Shown: positions 46,401-57,000 of the stretch, in pieces
Layout of the letters: each line of letters starts with the position of its first letter
How positions within the stretch are numbered: position 1 is the first letter of the stretch
NCBI RefSeq assembly: GCF_000224145.3
Contig: NC_020179.2
Coordinates: 2,496,125 to 2,560,124 of the forward strand
Origin: Ciona intestinalis
Lineage: Eukaryota; Chordata; Ascidiacea; Phlebobranchia; Cionidae
Direction of reading: 5' to 3'
Length of the DNA stretch: 64,000 nt
Notes under the pieces: model-generated
Database searches by the model: none
What the model was told of the DNA's origin: nothing
The model's input: only the letters and a program-made list of their open reading frames with translations
Translations under genes and position numbers: made by a program

Positions 46401-47376
46401 AGAATTTTTAACGCTGAACAATCATGTAGTATAATTTTTTGTAATAAGGTACATTGTTTTGGTTGATATTATCGTTTACTTAGTAAATCAATAGGAATAT
46501 TACAAGAAAAAAAAATTACTTTGTCATTTTTCAGAATACACCAATCGTAATTGTTGGCAATAAAAATGACCTCAGCAGGGATAGAATGGTGTCAAGGTCA
46601 GAAGGCGAGAAGTTAGCCTTGGAGCTGGGCTGCAGTTTTTACGAAATCTCTGGTTTGTTTTCTTTTTCACGTAATTGGTCTCGAAAAACGTGCGCTTTAA
46701 CTTTTTGACTGTCGAAAATTTATCGGGAATTTCTAAATTACCGGGTGGGTGTTTTAACCGTATTTTGCACTTATTTTTAACAGTGCGTGAATCCATCGAC
46801 GAAATAGCGTTCATTTTTGAGCAGCTATATCGGTCATTTCGGCAAGTCGAACCTACTCTTCTAAACAAGGGGAAAAATGAGAAATCCACCGTCGATTTAC
46901 CGATCATTCCTCACGTCTTTCCATCCCTACCTGCAAAGAAACGCATTAAAAGTTACAAGCACATTGACAAAATACGACGGTTACAAGGGTCGACAAATTT
47001 GTCCGTGTCCTCGAACCAAGTTTCCTACCCAAGCAGACCAACCAGTAGCTCATTTTCTCACAACCACAGACAGCCTTACTTATGTACCACATTAGAAGAA
47101 GAGCTCTACCAAACGGATACTCAAGAATCCGACGAACAACCGGTAGATGTCGCTGACGAACAAGTTTCTGAACCCAAACCTGATCTGCCACAAGAGGCTT
47201 TTGGGACAGAGACCGAAGACATTGAATCCTCCACATGTAGTTCCAAAGAGGACGAAGAACTTTCGAAAGTCGGCTCTTCCGATCCCGGAGAGAGTGGAGC
47301 TGAGTATCAACCTGTGGATGCAAGAAGAGCTGCGGAAGAATTCGCTAAAAAGATCATTTTATTAAACATCGGATGA
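37413..47376 (+). CDS. RERG-like Ras-family small GTPase with long acidic C-terminal tail, 366 aa
   Basis: Exons 37413-37521, 41960-42016, 44448-44524, 44861-45007, 46535-46652 and 46784-47376 join in phase. GTPase motifs are in order: P-loop GQAGVGKT (29-36), with Ala at the Ras Gly12 position as in RERG; switch I EYDPTLES (50-57, Thr54 contacting Mg); DTPGQ (77-81), with Pro where Ras has Ala59 and catalytic-type Gln81 kept; GNKND (138-142); and EIS (167-169) for G5. The segment TKRFIGEYDPTLE points to the RERG/RASL group. These are non-prenylated, mainly cytosolic or nuclear GTPases; there is no CAAX box here either. After the fold (~190) come 176 extra residues, Ser/Thr/Glu/Asp-rich, all in the last exon. 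RERG itself is about 200 aa, so the tail is unusual. Intron 1 alone carries at least eight MITE copies. Confidence 0.9.
37775..37975 (+). mobile_element. MITE family A copy
   Basis: Left end TAGTATTGTGTGGTAAGATG, right end ATTTCCCCCCACCCTACTAT. Intron 1 of the RERG-like gene. Confidence 0.88.
38163..38330 (+). repeat. Dispersed repeat C, copy 2
   Basis: Matches 1484-1653 across CCACGCTTATTT, TGTAAGCGTGTTTTAAAC, GTTTTGTCGCT and GACAAATGAAGTT. A MITE begins immediately at its 3' edge. Confidence 0.65.
38332..38521 (-). mobile_element. MITE family A copy
   Basis: Left end CAGTAGGGTGGGGCAAGATG. The degraded right end reads GTGTCCCAGCATATTCCACT. RERG-like intron 1. Confidence 0.87.
38715..38905 (+). 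mobile_element. Diverged MITE (subfamily 2) joined to a family A copy
   Basis: Keeps CCTTTAGCACATAATATCCC and AACAATTAACAACGCCC; right end is CATATTACCCCAACCTACTA. It abuts the next element, sharing a TATATA junction. Confidence 0.75.
38906..39102 (+). mobile_element. MITE family A copy, near-intact
   Basis: Termini TAGTAGGATGGGGGAAGATG and CATCTTCCCCCACCCTACTA; interior CCTGATCGTGTTTTAAACAA. Immediately follows the diverged copy at 38715. Confidence 0.93.
39420..39548 (-). repeat. Dispersed repeat B, copy 7
   Basis: Reverse orientation: GTTTATCCTCGCGTGAC, then CAGTCGCTATAACACTGGTG, then TTGTGCTCACTTACAAGTTA. A short internal duplication (TAGTACACTTCAGTATACTA) interrupts it. Confidence 0.75.
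39686..39884 (+). mobile_element. MITE family A copy
   Basis: Left end TAGTAAAGTAGGGGAAGATG, right end CATCTTCCCCCATCCTACTG. RERG-like intron 1. Confidence 0.9.
40335..40390 (-). repeat. Dispersed repeat B, fragment
   Basis: ATGAATGTAACTTATTTACC, then CTCATGTGGCGGGGCAA; only the tail end of the unit. A MITE starts at the next base, so the repeat was probably interrupted there. Confidence 0.55.
40391..40509 (+). mobile_element. MITE family A, internally deleted (~120 bp)
   Basis: Left end CAGTAGGGTGGGGGAAGACG, interior jumps from AACGATTAACAACGGG to AAAATAGAAGGTGTCCC; right end CATCTTTCCCCTACTTTATA. Confidence 0.85.
41338..41520 (+). mobile_element. MITE family A copy
   Basis: Termini TAGTAGGGTGGGGTAAGGTA and CATCTTTCCCCACCCTACTA. 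RERG-like intron 1. Confidence 0.9.
42303..42503 (+). mobile_element. MITE family A copy
   Basis: Termini TAGTAGGGTGGGGGGAGATG and CATTTCCCCCATCCTACTAT. RERG-like intron 2. Confidence 0.9.
42600..42795 (-). mobile_element. Diverged MITE (subfamily 2)
   Basis: Interior CCGTATCCCCACGACGCTTA and GCGTTGTTGATTGTTG, then GTGCTAACAGTATCCATCTT. Termini are poor. Confidence 0.6.
43209..43384 (+). mobile_element. MITE family A copy, shortened right end
   Basis: Opens ACTGTTGGGGAAGACGGGAC; ends AAAAAGTCCCCACCCTACTA. RERG-like intron 2. Confidence 0.85.
45065..45260 (-). mobile_element. MITE family A copy
   Basis: Termini TAGTAGGATGAGGAAAGATG and CATCTTACCCCACCATACTA. RERG-like intron 4. Confidence 0.9.
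45327..45412 (-). repeat. SINE-like repeat D, copy 2
   Basis: Plus strand reads CAGCGTGCCTCGCCTTAGGA then CCTCACCCAT, the reverse complement of the unit at 9960. RERG-like intron 4. Confidence 0.5.
45779..45970 (+). mobile_element. Highly diverged MITE (subfamily 2)
   Basis: Only GGATACCTTTAGCAAATATA, AACAATTAACAATGCTG and a weak CCGTCTTAACC right end remain. Confidence 0.5.
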
Positions 47377-47447
47377 TTCGCTTTGTATATTTTCCTTATT
47401 TATGTTGTATTCTTGCTCGTGTGTCCTTACCGTTTTCGTCTTCATTG

Positions 47448-47453
47448 AATAAA
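47448..47453 (+). terminator. Polyadenylation signal of the RERG-like gene
   Basis: AATAAA 72 nt after the stop codon at 47374-47376, followed by an A-rich stretch. Confidence 0.7.
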
Positions 47454-48449
47454 TATTTAAAAACAAAATAAAATCAAAAGGGGAATATAGTTTAGTAACA
47501 AATACATTGACGACTTATGTTCAAAATACGTGCCAAAGAATCTGACGAAATGCAAGTTCAATCCACTGATAGTATATATGTTAGCCTCTTCTTAGATTTG
47601 GCTATAAAGAACCAATACTCTAAAGTTAAAACTAGTTACCGAAAGTTTCGTTATTACTTTTATAGCATAGATTGAAGTTGGCCCTGACCTCTTTAGTATA
47701 AATATACGAATATATTTTATCTATGTGTTAATTGCATGTTTGTCCCCTAATATGTTCAAGTACAAGAACAGCTGGATTTAGTTTTATTGCAATTAAATCT
47801 ACGGTGATTTTCCTTTATTATCAGCAAGGCTAGCTTTTTATTTTAAGCTTAAAAATGTCGGGAGTTTATTTTTATTTGAAAATGCCTTTCTACTTCACAA
47901 TGAGGCTTGTTCTCCCATTTTTAGTAGGCCATGGTTCCCCTAAAAATATGTTTCACAACGCGAAGATTACGTAACGGGAGAAAATCGGCAATGTTATATA
48001 GCTGGCCCCTTCGTTTGTATGCATGCTAAAGATGTTTACACTATCACCCTAAAATAGGATGATACGCAAAGGTTTATGTAAAAACGAATACCCACTTCCG
48101 CCTCGTTTTAACATATAAAATGATGAAACAACAGTAGTAGGCCTATATACGAATATATTATAATCAAGGGCAAGGCTACATGAACTTTATTTATCTTTTT
48201 AAATACAGCAACGTAAACCCTATTAATTAGAACAGCGAATACAGGAAATTAGCAGCAAAACGAAAGTTAAACACGCTACGGTAAAAACTAATTCGGTTGA
48301 AATGTCAAATAAAAGGGGGACTGCCTAACCCACATAATACCTTGGTCTTGCGTAGCATGTTATTTGAACTCTGTCGCATTGGCTGCGTCTGTTTTGATGC
48401 AAAATGTGGATTACCAACGGGTAGCGGTATAGTGGTGCATTATAAATTC

Positions 48450-48572
48450 CTCAATATTGTTAATAAACATATTTCTCAATATTGTTAATAAACATATTTC
48501 TCAATATTGTTAATAAACATATTTCTCAATATTGTTAATAAACAAATTTCTCAATATTGTTAATAAACATAT
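48450..48572. repeat. 25-bp tandem repeat, 5 units
   Basis: Units beginning CTCAATATTGTTAATAAACA at 48450, 48475, 48500, 48525 and 48550, nearly identical (one substitution in unit 4). Confidence 0.95.
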
Positions 48573-49639
48573 GTGCTATGACTGTGCGTAGGCGACTCGA
48601 CATTAGAACATTGATTAAAGTTTGCCCTTCTCACAACAGCGAAATATAAACCGTAAGCGCGATCAAAACCTTACCCTTTGCAGAAGTGTTAAGTTTTGGT
48701 GTGTGTTACGATTTGCTCACCGAATTTAGAGCGTTTTTTTTTAATTAGCTGAATCAAAGTAAAGTAATGCGAAAGGATTAACCACTGCATGTCCCTTCTA
48801 GGATATTCTATTGAAAGGTTATACCAAGTAGTTGCGATCACGGGTAATGCATTTACGTTCCTAGATTTCGGGGTTACAGGAATTTGTCCGGTGCCGGTAC
48901 TTGGAAAATAACTTCATTTTCCGAAAAGGGCGAGTGACATAATCTGTTCCGGTAGTTCCTGTTTTCGTCAGTAAAATAAACAACACAAGTTCATATGTGA
49001 GCAAGGGACGTAGTGAAACATCGTCATGACAACCCACGAACGTAGCTGGTTTGTTTAGAGGCAAATACGTCAATCTGACGATGATCAACAAAATTGCGCT
49101 ACTGGTTTTCTCGAAAACATGGTGACGATGCCGTTATATTAATAGATATTACGGAATATAAGTTAACTGCTGACTAGTACTAGCAGCAAGGCGCTAGATT
49201 AAAATCATAAATAACAGCAAAAGTCCTGAGTACATACTGTGTTAAGTGCTTTAGCAAACAACGTTTCATTTTTGCGCATTGTCGAAACGATAAACCACTG
49301 TAATAATACGATAGGAGAAACGAACGTCCCATAATGTCTTGGAATTGTCACATTAATATCACATAACGGTACAGTCGACAATCGAGTAAATTTAAAGTAG
49401 TACTCACTCTATTATTATTTGCTGCTCATAAAATGTCTCATCGTAAAATATAGTGACGTATCGTTTTTGTGAATCTGAGTTAGATTAAAGTTCTAACCAC
49501 CACTATTTTTATACCTGACTGTTACCCTATACAAATTCCTCTGCTGTTGCAAAGGTCAATATCACTATGTGTGCACAAGATTCTTGCTACCGTTATAGGC
49601 GTTTTTACATTGCCTTTGTGTAGCTGCTATTACAGCATT

Positions 49640-50000
49640 CGTGTATGGTTTATGAATCATGGTTTAAGTACGTACGCGTGTGTTTGTTCCGTTTCGTCGC
49701 AGAAGTGGATTTTGACTTGAATATTAAACGAGGTTCTCGGAAGTTGGCTTGAGTTACCCGGTTGCCTGGTGTTTTGGTAGCTGTTTTAGTTGATATTTTG
49801 ACATTTTCAACACTGCTTTCGCGCACCGCCGCGACCAGAACCACAGGGCATTTCGCCTGAACAAGTGCTGACGTTATTTAACGTGTGTGCGTAGCGTGAG
49901 CAAGACCACGCTTGCGTGTGCCTGTGCGGGCGCAACGGCGCGTCACACATAATCGCGTAGTTCCGCAAAGCTATCGAACGTCGCGCACAGAGAAAGAAGT
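49640..50000. promoter_or_regulatory. CpG-rich segment, candidate promoter of the SAND-domain gene
   Basis: Local rise in CpG (GCGGGCGCAACGGCGCGTCA near 49924) in AT-rich sequence, about 1.1 kb upstream of the predicted start codon. No TATA box assigned. A 5' noncoding exon could start here. Confidence 0.3.
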
Positions 50001-51091
50001 GCCTGCTCATATATTACACTGAGTTGCTGGAATATTTGACCATGGTGTAGACCGTGTGAGATGGTAAGAGTGTCAGTTGTAAAGAAAGTTTGAGATGTAG
50101 TTACCTTACGTTATTACAAGTAATCATGAATCTATCTTTATAAAGCTGTTGTCAGTCTTAGCAGATTAAAGCTTTTCTTAAGAATGACGAATATACATTG
50201 GCGCACTTGCGTGTTAGATAGACTAAGTTTGTGGTGTGGTGTGATGCTACTCCAGCATAACAACGATGAAGTAAGCCTAAACGTCGCTGCACCAGTAGCT
50301 GTAATTGGATACCAAGCGCATAAACATGTTTCAGCTACAATCAGCTGTTCTCTGTTAAAAGCCGGCATAGTTTACATTATAAAGGCGAATACGATTTCAG
50401 ACTACTTTTAGCCGCAAGCCTGTTTAAACTTGTATGAATATTTTGCATGCAGACGTACTCACACAACAGCTACTAATGGCTCGTTTCATCACGTGAATTT
50501 TCTAGCGGAAAATTGGCTCTAGAGATTAATATGAACTCGGCTAAGGTTGACAAGTGATGTGTGTACATTAGTGGTTTGATTTGTAAATGGTTTACCGACA
50601 GCAATCAAAAACGCCAAATGTACTATGGGTCCTTATATTATTGAAATTCTACCTTATTATTTTTCGTATAAATGTTTCTTTTTTTCGAATAAACACCTAA
50701 TTTATAAACTACATTCAGAGCACATATTTTATTTTAGACTAACATCCATAATATTTTTTACTTAATGTTTCTATCAGCACTAGGTAATGTACTGCACTCA
50801 ATGAGGTATTCTTGTAAGAAAAATATAGATTACTTAACTTTTAACAGTATGAGACTGTATTCTTATAAGCATATAATGTAAAAGTTCAAATACAATTGCC
50901 TGATAAAAACGCTGTATAATTATACAACAATAATCTATATCTATGTATTCTCCAGGTTAAACCAATTGATAGTTAATAGGGTATGTGGTAGAATTGATAG
51001 CGGTATTGAATTTACAAGATTTGGATGTGTCATGCATCGGCGATTCTGGATCATTTAGAAAATAAGCATTGTTACGTCATTAGTCTCAAAT

Positions 51092-54000
51092 ATGGAGCAA
51101 TCAAGTCCATCACCAAGTAACATTGTGGCCACTGCCATGTCCACTGCTAATTTAACACCACCAACAGGTTAGCATATACAACATATGCAATGAAAAACTA
51201 TAATTATAGTTTAAATAGAAGAACTTAACTGTGTCACATTCAGTTGTACATATTAAATAGAAGAACTTTACTTAGTTTTGTAATGTGGTGTATAATGTTT
51301 TTTGAAAATACATACATGTTTTAAATAGTTTAGCAGTTTGACAACAGTTTTCTAATCATCGCTTAAAAAGTTGTAACATATAATCTAATAACATTTAATA
51401 GCAGGTAGGACTTAGTTGTATTTAAAGCCAGTTTGATTACCCTAAATATTACTGAGCTACAGTCCAAATCTAAGGTACCCAGCAGGCCAGCGGTGCCATG
51501 CTGTAGACCCCCACTATGTCAAATGATGTTTTTTTTCTTAATGAGCAATATCTCACACAGCAGATTCACCTCAGCCATCTTTATCTTCTATGAAAGTAGA
51601 ACCATCCTCACCACACATTACAATCACATCTCCAGCCAGCCAACCACGGTCTGGGTAAGTTTAAAGCGAAATTCACTCAACCCAGTAATGAATGAACCCC
51701 AGCCTTGCAAAAGTGCGCACATTATTGATTAGTCATTCCGCCAAACAGATTGGTGACTCATGCTGTATGTGAGTTAAAGCTGCATACTGTAAAAGTCAAC
51801 CATAATTTGGCTGCATGAGCCAACACATAGGCATATTGGGCAGAGCTAACTGTACACTGTATGTGTGCCAGCCAGAGCCTGCATATTGGTGTGACATATC
51901 ATGTTACATAAGCATCTCCTTTTTGCACGTCTGCAAGTCGCAGTGGAAGCATTATGCAAGCACTTTTGTTTTAATTCAATCACTCAACAACAGCGGGAAA
52001 CGGGATAGGAATTACCCGATCCTACATCAAAGTAAGACGGGGAATTCATGGTCTGAATCTTTGATTACCGCCTGGCAAGCGTGGTGATAGCTATGCACTG
52101 GGAATCGGTCACATTCATTAGCAATTTCATTCAGTCCTTGAAAATCCAATTAAGAGACCCCCCAAACGCTAACAGCTGCTCCCACCATATCCCACGCCCG
52201 TGGTTTAGCAGTAGTTAAGTACTGGATTGCGGGTTTCGGTTAGGTCGCTCAACCCGTCACTCATACCGCACCGACTGCGTCCATCAGCAATATCAACGTC
52301 GCCCCCTTTGCGCCGACCGAGTCATCGATCCGACAGGTCACCCGTGACGTCATCGTGAACGAGAGTTGTGCCTTATTCGGTCACGTGACGAGGCCTCGGC
52401 GGCCCAGGAGAGTGCGCCAAGATTAGTTTTAATTCCGGGCCTCGTTTTCGGGCGGCTGTGCATAATTCATGATGTGCTGTGAAGCGGCAATTGAATTATT
52501 TTAGCCCGTCCTATCTACGTCAATATTGCCCCGGCAGATAACGGCTTAAATAGGCGGCGATTTCGCTTTCCGACTCTCCCGTTCTTTAATTCCCTCACGC
52601 TCTCGTTCCAAAGCGAAAAAACAGCAGGAAACGCCTTGTGACATCACAACCTCATTGTTACGGGCTTGGGCAAGGCTCGTTTATCGCGAGTAAAGGAACC
52701 ACACGACGCGCTTTTTACAGAACGTTACGCAAGCACGAACAGCCGCACATACAAGCCCCGCAATGGTGGCGTGCCTACGCGGTTGGTAAAGTAGTTTCAA
52801 CGCATGTTGCGCACACACGTTTAACTCGCTCGTTCTTTAACAACTGCTACCATACCATACACACACTAGCGTGGACGTGGAACCTAATATGAGTCATGAA
52901 AAAAAACTGATGACACAGAATATCATTACATGACGTCACCATTAGCGAGTTCTTTTACGCATTGTTTACTTTTTAAGACAGATCCTATAATTCTGATAAT
53001 GTGGGGTAAGATGGTAACCATTATAACAAATTATCCCATGTTTCCCAATATGTGTTTAACAACTAACAGCACTCCAAATTGGAGTCGTGAGGACACGAGT
53101 ATATATTTCTGTAAATATTTTATTTTTTCTCTAAATGAGACGATAAAATCTATGCAATGAATGAATGAATGAATGGAATAAAAACATGAACCATCTTACC
53201 CCAACCTGCCATTATTGTAGTCAGCTACGTCATATTCACTATCGACTTCCACCTACACAATGCCGTCAATGTCAACGTATCACGTGACGAAATGCGTCGT
53301 AACGATTGGCCGATCTGCCAGCGGTACCGCCGAGCGTCTCACTCTTCTCTTTATCCTCTCTTCTCTCTCTCTCTTCCTTGATGACGTCAAAGGGTAGTGT
53401 TTATTTTGAGATCACGCGCAGCCTCCCCCGCGGGCCAACCGAATCCACGCTTGACCGACAGTCGCGCTCGCTGTTGTGACGTAACACAAGTTACGCGTCC
53501 CTACGCATGCGTCACGATGCCTGTTGTAATTATAAGGGTCGAAGTCGTCGAAAGGAATAACATTTCGCCATTTCACCGCGTTACGTAACTTGGCGCAAGT
53601 GACCGCGACCGGACGCATTCCAAAGTTATTTATCATCGTACCTTCCGCTTCACTGTGTACACTATAAGGTTACGTATTCTATTATATATGGGTAAAGTCC
53701 TTATCAGAGGGCCCAGGGTTTAAGCCAGACGCATTATAACTCTATATGGGTGAGAACGTAGAATTTAAGTCATGTTGGGGCCATAGGGTTAATTCTTTAT
53801 ATCCTAATTATAGTAATATTTCTTTATCCCCAGGACACCAGTCACAGCCAAGGTAGAAAGCATGGAAGTCTCGGATCACCATGTTACGTCACATATTCTA
53901 CATAAACAACACTCTCTTGTAAGTCCATGTTTAATATGTAACTCTCTATTTAGCTACCATAGCTTTAACTATGAAGTTGCCAGGCCAAAGCTAGCAGCTG

Positions 54001-57000
54001 TTGGTTAAGGCAGGTGTCCTTTCAGCAAGACAGCTGGGCCATTGCCAGTGTTCACTAATTGGTTGGTCATTTATAATAATTTGACATATAGGTAGTTGGG
54101 GTAAGATTGTGTATATTTTCAATCTATTTTATCGTCCCATTTGGTAGTAAACAAAAATGTTTACAAAATTTTATAACTGCATATTTAAGACTTTAAAATA
54201 GCGTTGGTAATTGAACTATGAGATATTATGTGCAAAAACTGCTAACGGTATCCGTCTTACCCCGTATAGTACCAATAACTAAATGATTAGTCCACGATAC
54301 GATGTGTAAAATATTTCACTATACCGCTTTCTGATCAATAACATAGTGTAATATTTATATATTCACATCTTAAATAAACTAATTTCATTCAGGATTCGGA
54401 TAGTCAACGTTCAAGCCCACAGCCAATGAATGTGCCTCGTTTCAGAGAAGATAGTCATGAAAAACCCGTAGTTGTTATCAACGATCAGAGGTAGTTAGTT
54501 TGCATTCTAATTTCTGCGTTATATGAGTCACTATTTCTAATCAGAAAAATTTTCGGTTTGGTTTATAAATGATTACCGTTTTATGTAAATATTCTTAAAA
54601 ACTGGTCAAATCAGTTGTAACTGGAATCTCTGGTCTCCGAAAATGGGTTTATTTTCCACGTTGTTGTCACACCACATACGCGTGATATGCGGCAACTTAT
54701 TTTTACCCGCCGTCCACTGCTCCGCGTAACGTTTCCACATACCGCCTCTAGCATTATCCTGCAGCTAGCTTCTGTTTCGTCGAAAGAAGTCAACATTTCC
54801 CAGTACTGGTAAATAAATATGCAACATGAATGAACGAATGAATAAATGAACGAAACTTGTTTTACTTTCGCGTGGCGGGCAACCATAGTTGTTATAACAC
54901 GGATGTTCTGTTTCTACACCTCGTGCCCACTTACGAGTTACCACGTAGGTTTCTATATGGGTATTTTTAATTGTTTTCAATAAATACACATTACGTATGC
55001 AGTTCTTAACGTCACGCACCTGCAAAACTCCCTGGTTTTGCGGTTTAAAAGCCCACCCCACCAGGAACCCCTATACTTACCCAAAAGCACGTCTGTTTTT
55101 ATAACGCTTGAGCGGCGTAAACCCCCGTTGCAATTTATCATGGCGTCGTATTACACATTTCTAAGTAACTCCAATTCTATTCAGCTCCAATATGCTTAAC
55201 AAGGTGTTTTTTCCATTTTTTTGTATTTCTACTCTTTCAATAATTAGTCCCAACGTTAAGTTTTGCTAAGCTAAATTTGGATGAAAAGATTATTTTTGGC
55301 CAAATTTCCGCCGCTATTTTAGGCGCAATGTTTCTGTTTGACTACAGAACATTTTCGCATCGCGAAGTTTGAAATTAGACAAGCAATGTTTAATCTCCTG
55401 TCGATTGTAAAGTTTCCCGATGACCCATAAGGTCACGCGTTCAAGTCCGGATCGCCTGAATTATTAAAAAGAGCAAAAACCACAACGTTATAATAATATT
55501 CCGCTACCGCGTGTCTAACGCTGCTCCACAGCCCGATTTTAATTGGCTTGTCACCACTCATGGTTGTCATCAATAATTTACAACCCCAACGTTGAAAGCG
55601 CGACTAAACTTGTAATTAAGAATCCCTACCGTACGAATTGTAAACCCGAACCATTCTCAATTACGATATCAGATGTAATTGTTGGCCATCTACGTCACAC
55701 ATATCGAACAATCGTTATTGTTGCGTCATTACCACCAACATCTGGTGAATAAAATGAACTTGAAAATTGAACTTAATCCTTAACAACAGAACAACACAAA
55801 CTATAAACGGGTCCAAAGTTAGCCACATTTGTCCCAAATACGAGGGTTTTAAGTTTAAAGCCCCCCTTTGACAAGCTGTCAACTAGAACATCATATTATA
55901 ATGTACAGTTAAGTGTATAGTAGGTTGGTGTAACATGGTTTAATTTTTCACTCTCTTTTATTGCCCTAGTTAGTATTAAACAAAGAATATTTACAGAAGT
56001 AAATAAATAAAGTATCCCTTCGACTCTAAAATAGCGTTGTTATTTGTTTTAAACACGAATAGGAAATATTGGATATTATGTGCTAACGGTCTCCATATTT
56101 TAGAGGTGATGCAAAAGACACACGCATAGTCATGCCGCCCAACACCTTCCAACCAACAACCAACGGTGAAACAAGACTCCCACCACCGATCGTGCTTTAT
56201 AATAATGAAAGGTGGGAACGAAAACTTGTACTTCACAACTTACTTCATAACATAATTTTTTGATTGATACTACTGACTGTTATTTGGTTACGGGAATCGA
56301 CCAGCTTCATGGGTACTAGGTCAGGGCTAGATTCTGGGGGTTCAATGTTGAGTTGTTTTAATACAAATACATTTTAATACAAATAAGAATACAAATACCC
56401 ATAAACCAGACATGCATAATCTGAATGGCAAATACAATATTATCTCCTAAACTGAACGTTCTTTTAGATTTTTAATTTTTTAAAATTCCCCTTTTCCCCC
56501 CCCTTTAACAGAGGCGAGCCAATGTGTGGGGGAATCCCAATGAACATTTTGCTTGCTAAGGATTATAAAAACGAACAAGAATTTGAAAAGTAAGTTTTTA
56601 TTTCAGACATACATATATACCATAATATGGATGAGGTCCTATGGCTAGGCACGCTATAGGGACCCTAAGGTTTCGGTCAGAGTTGGCGTATTACCTTATT
56701 TAACTAGGCATAACTTATAGTTATTATTATTGTTGAGGTGATACTGTGTAATTGAATTATTTCTGTTAGGTTGTACTGAAATTTGATGAAAATACCGTCG
56801 TTCATTAACTATCAACTGGCCGTGTTTTACATAGTTTTCAAATAGTTTTCGCCGAGTCACAATAATATAAATATCAGCGCTCATTTCCAAAACAACTTAA
56901 AAGAGATTAACTTTTGCGGCAGCGGTTAGAAGTCACAGCTATATTTATTCTGTTTTACTAAGACCCACGCATAACTATTGGCTAGAAAACGCATGTTGCG

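Larger units (their letters stand above)
47377..51091. other. Spacer between the RERG-like and SAND-domain genes
   Basis: Begins with the RERG-like 3' UTR and its AATAAA at 47448. It contains the 25-bp tandem array at 48450 and a CpG-rich stretch (49640-50000). The last ~1 kb is AT-rich. No main-family MITE copy is seen. Two minus-strand frames in the CpG-rich part have no recognisable domain. Confidence 0.65.

Noticed and set aside
49650..50010. Two basic/cysteine-containing minus-strand frames
   Set aside because: They lie in a CpG-rich stretch that lengthens open frames by composition; no homology is recognisable and no exon partners were found.
55420..55465. tRNA-like segment with a GTTCAAGTCC B-box and a CCATAAG loop
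   Set aside because: The anticodon stem is weak, and no acceptor stem or D-arm pairs upstream. At best it is a tRNA-derived remnant.
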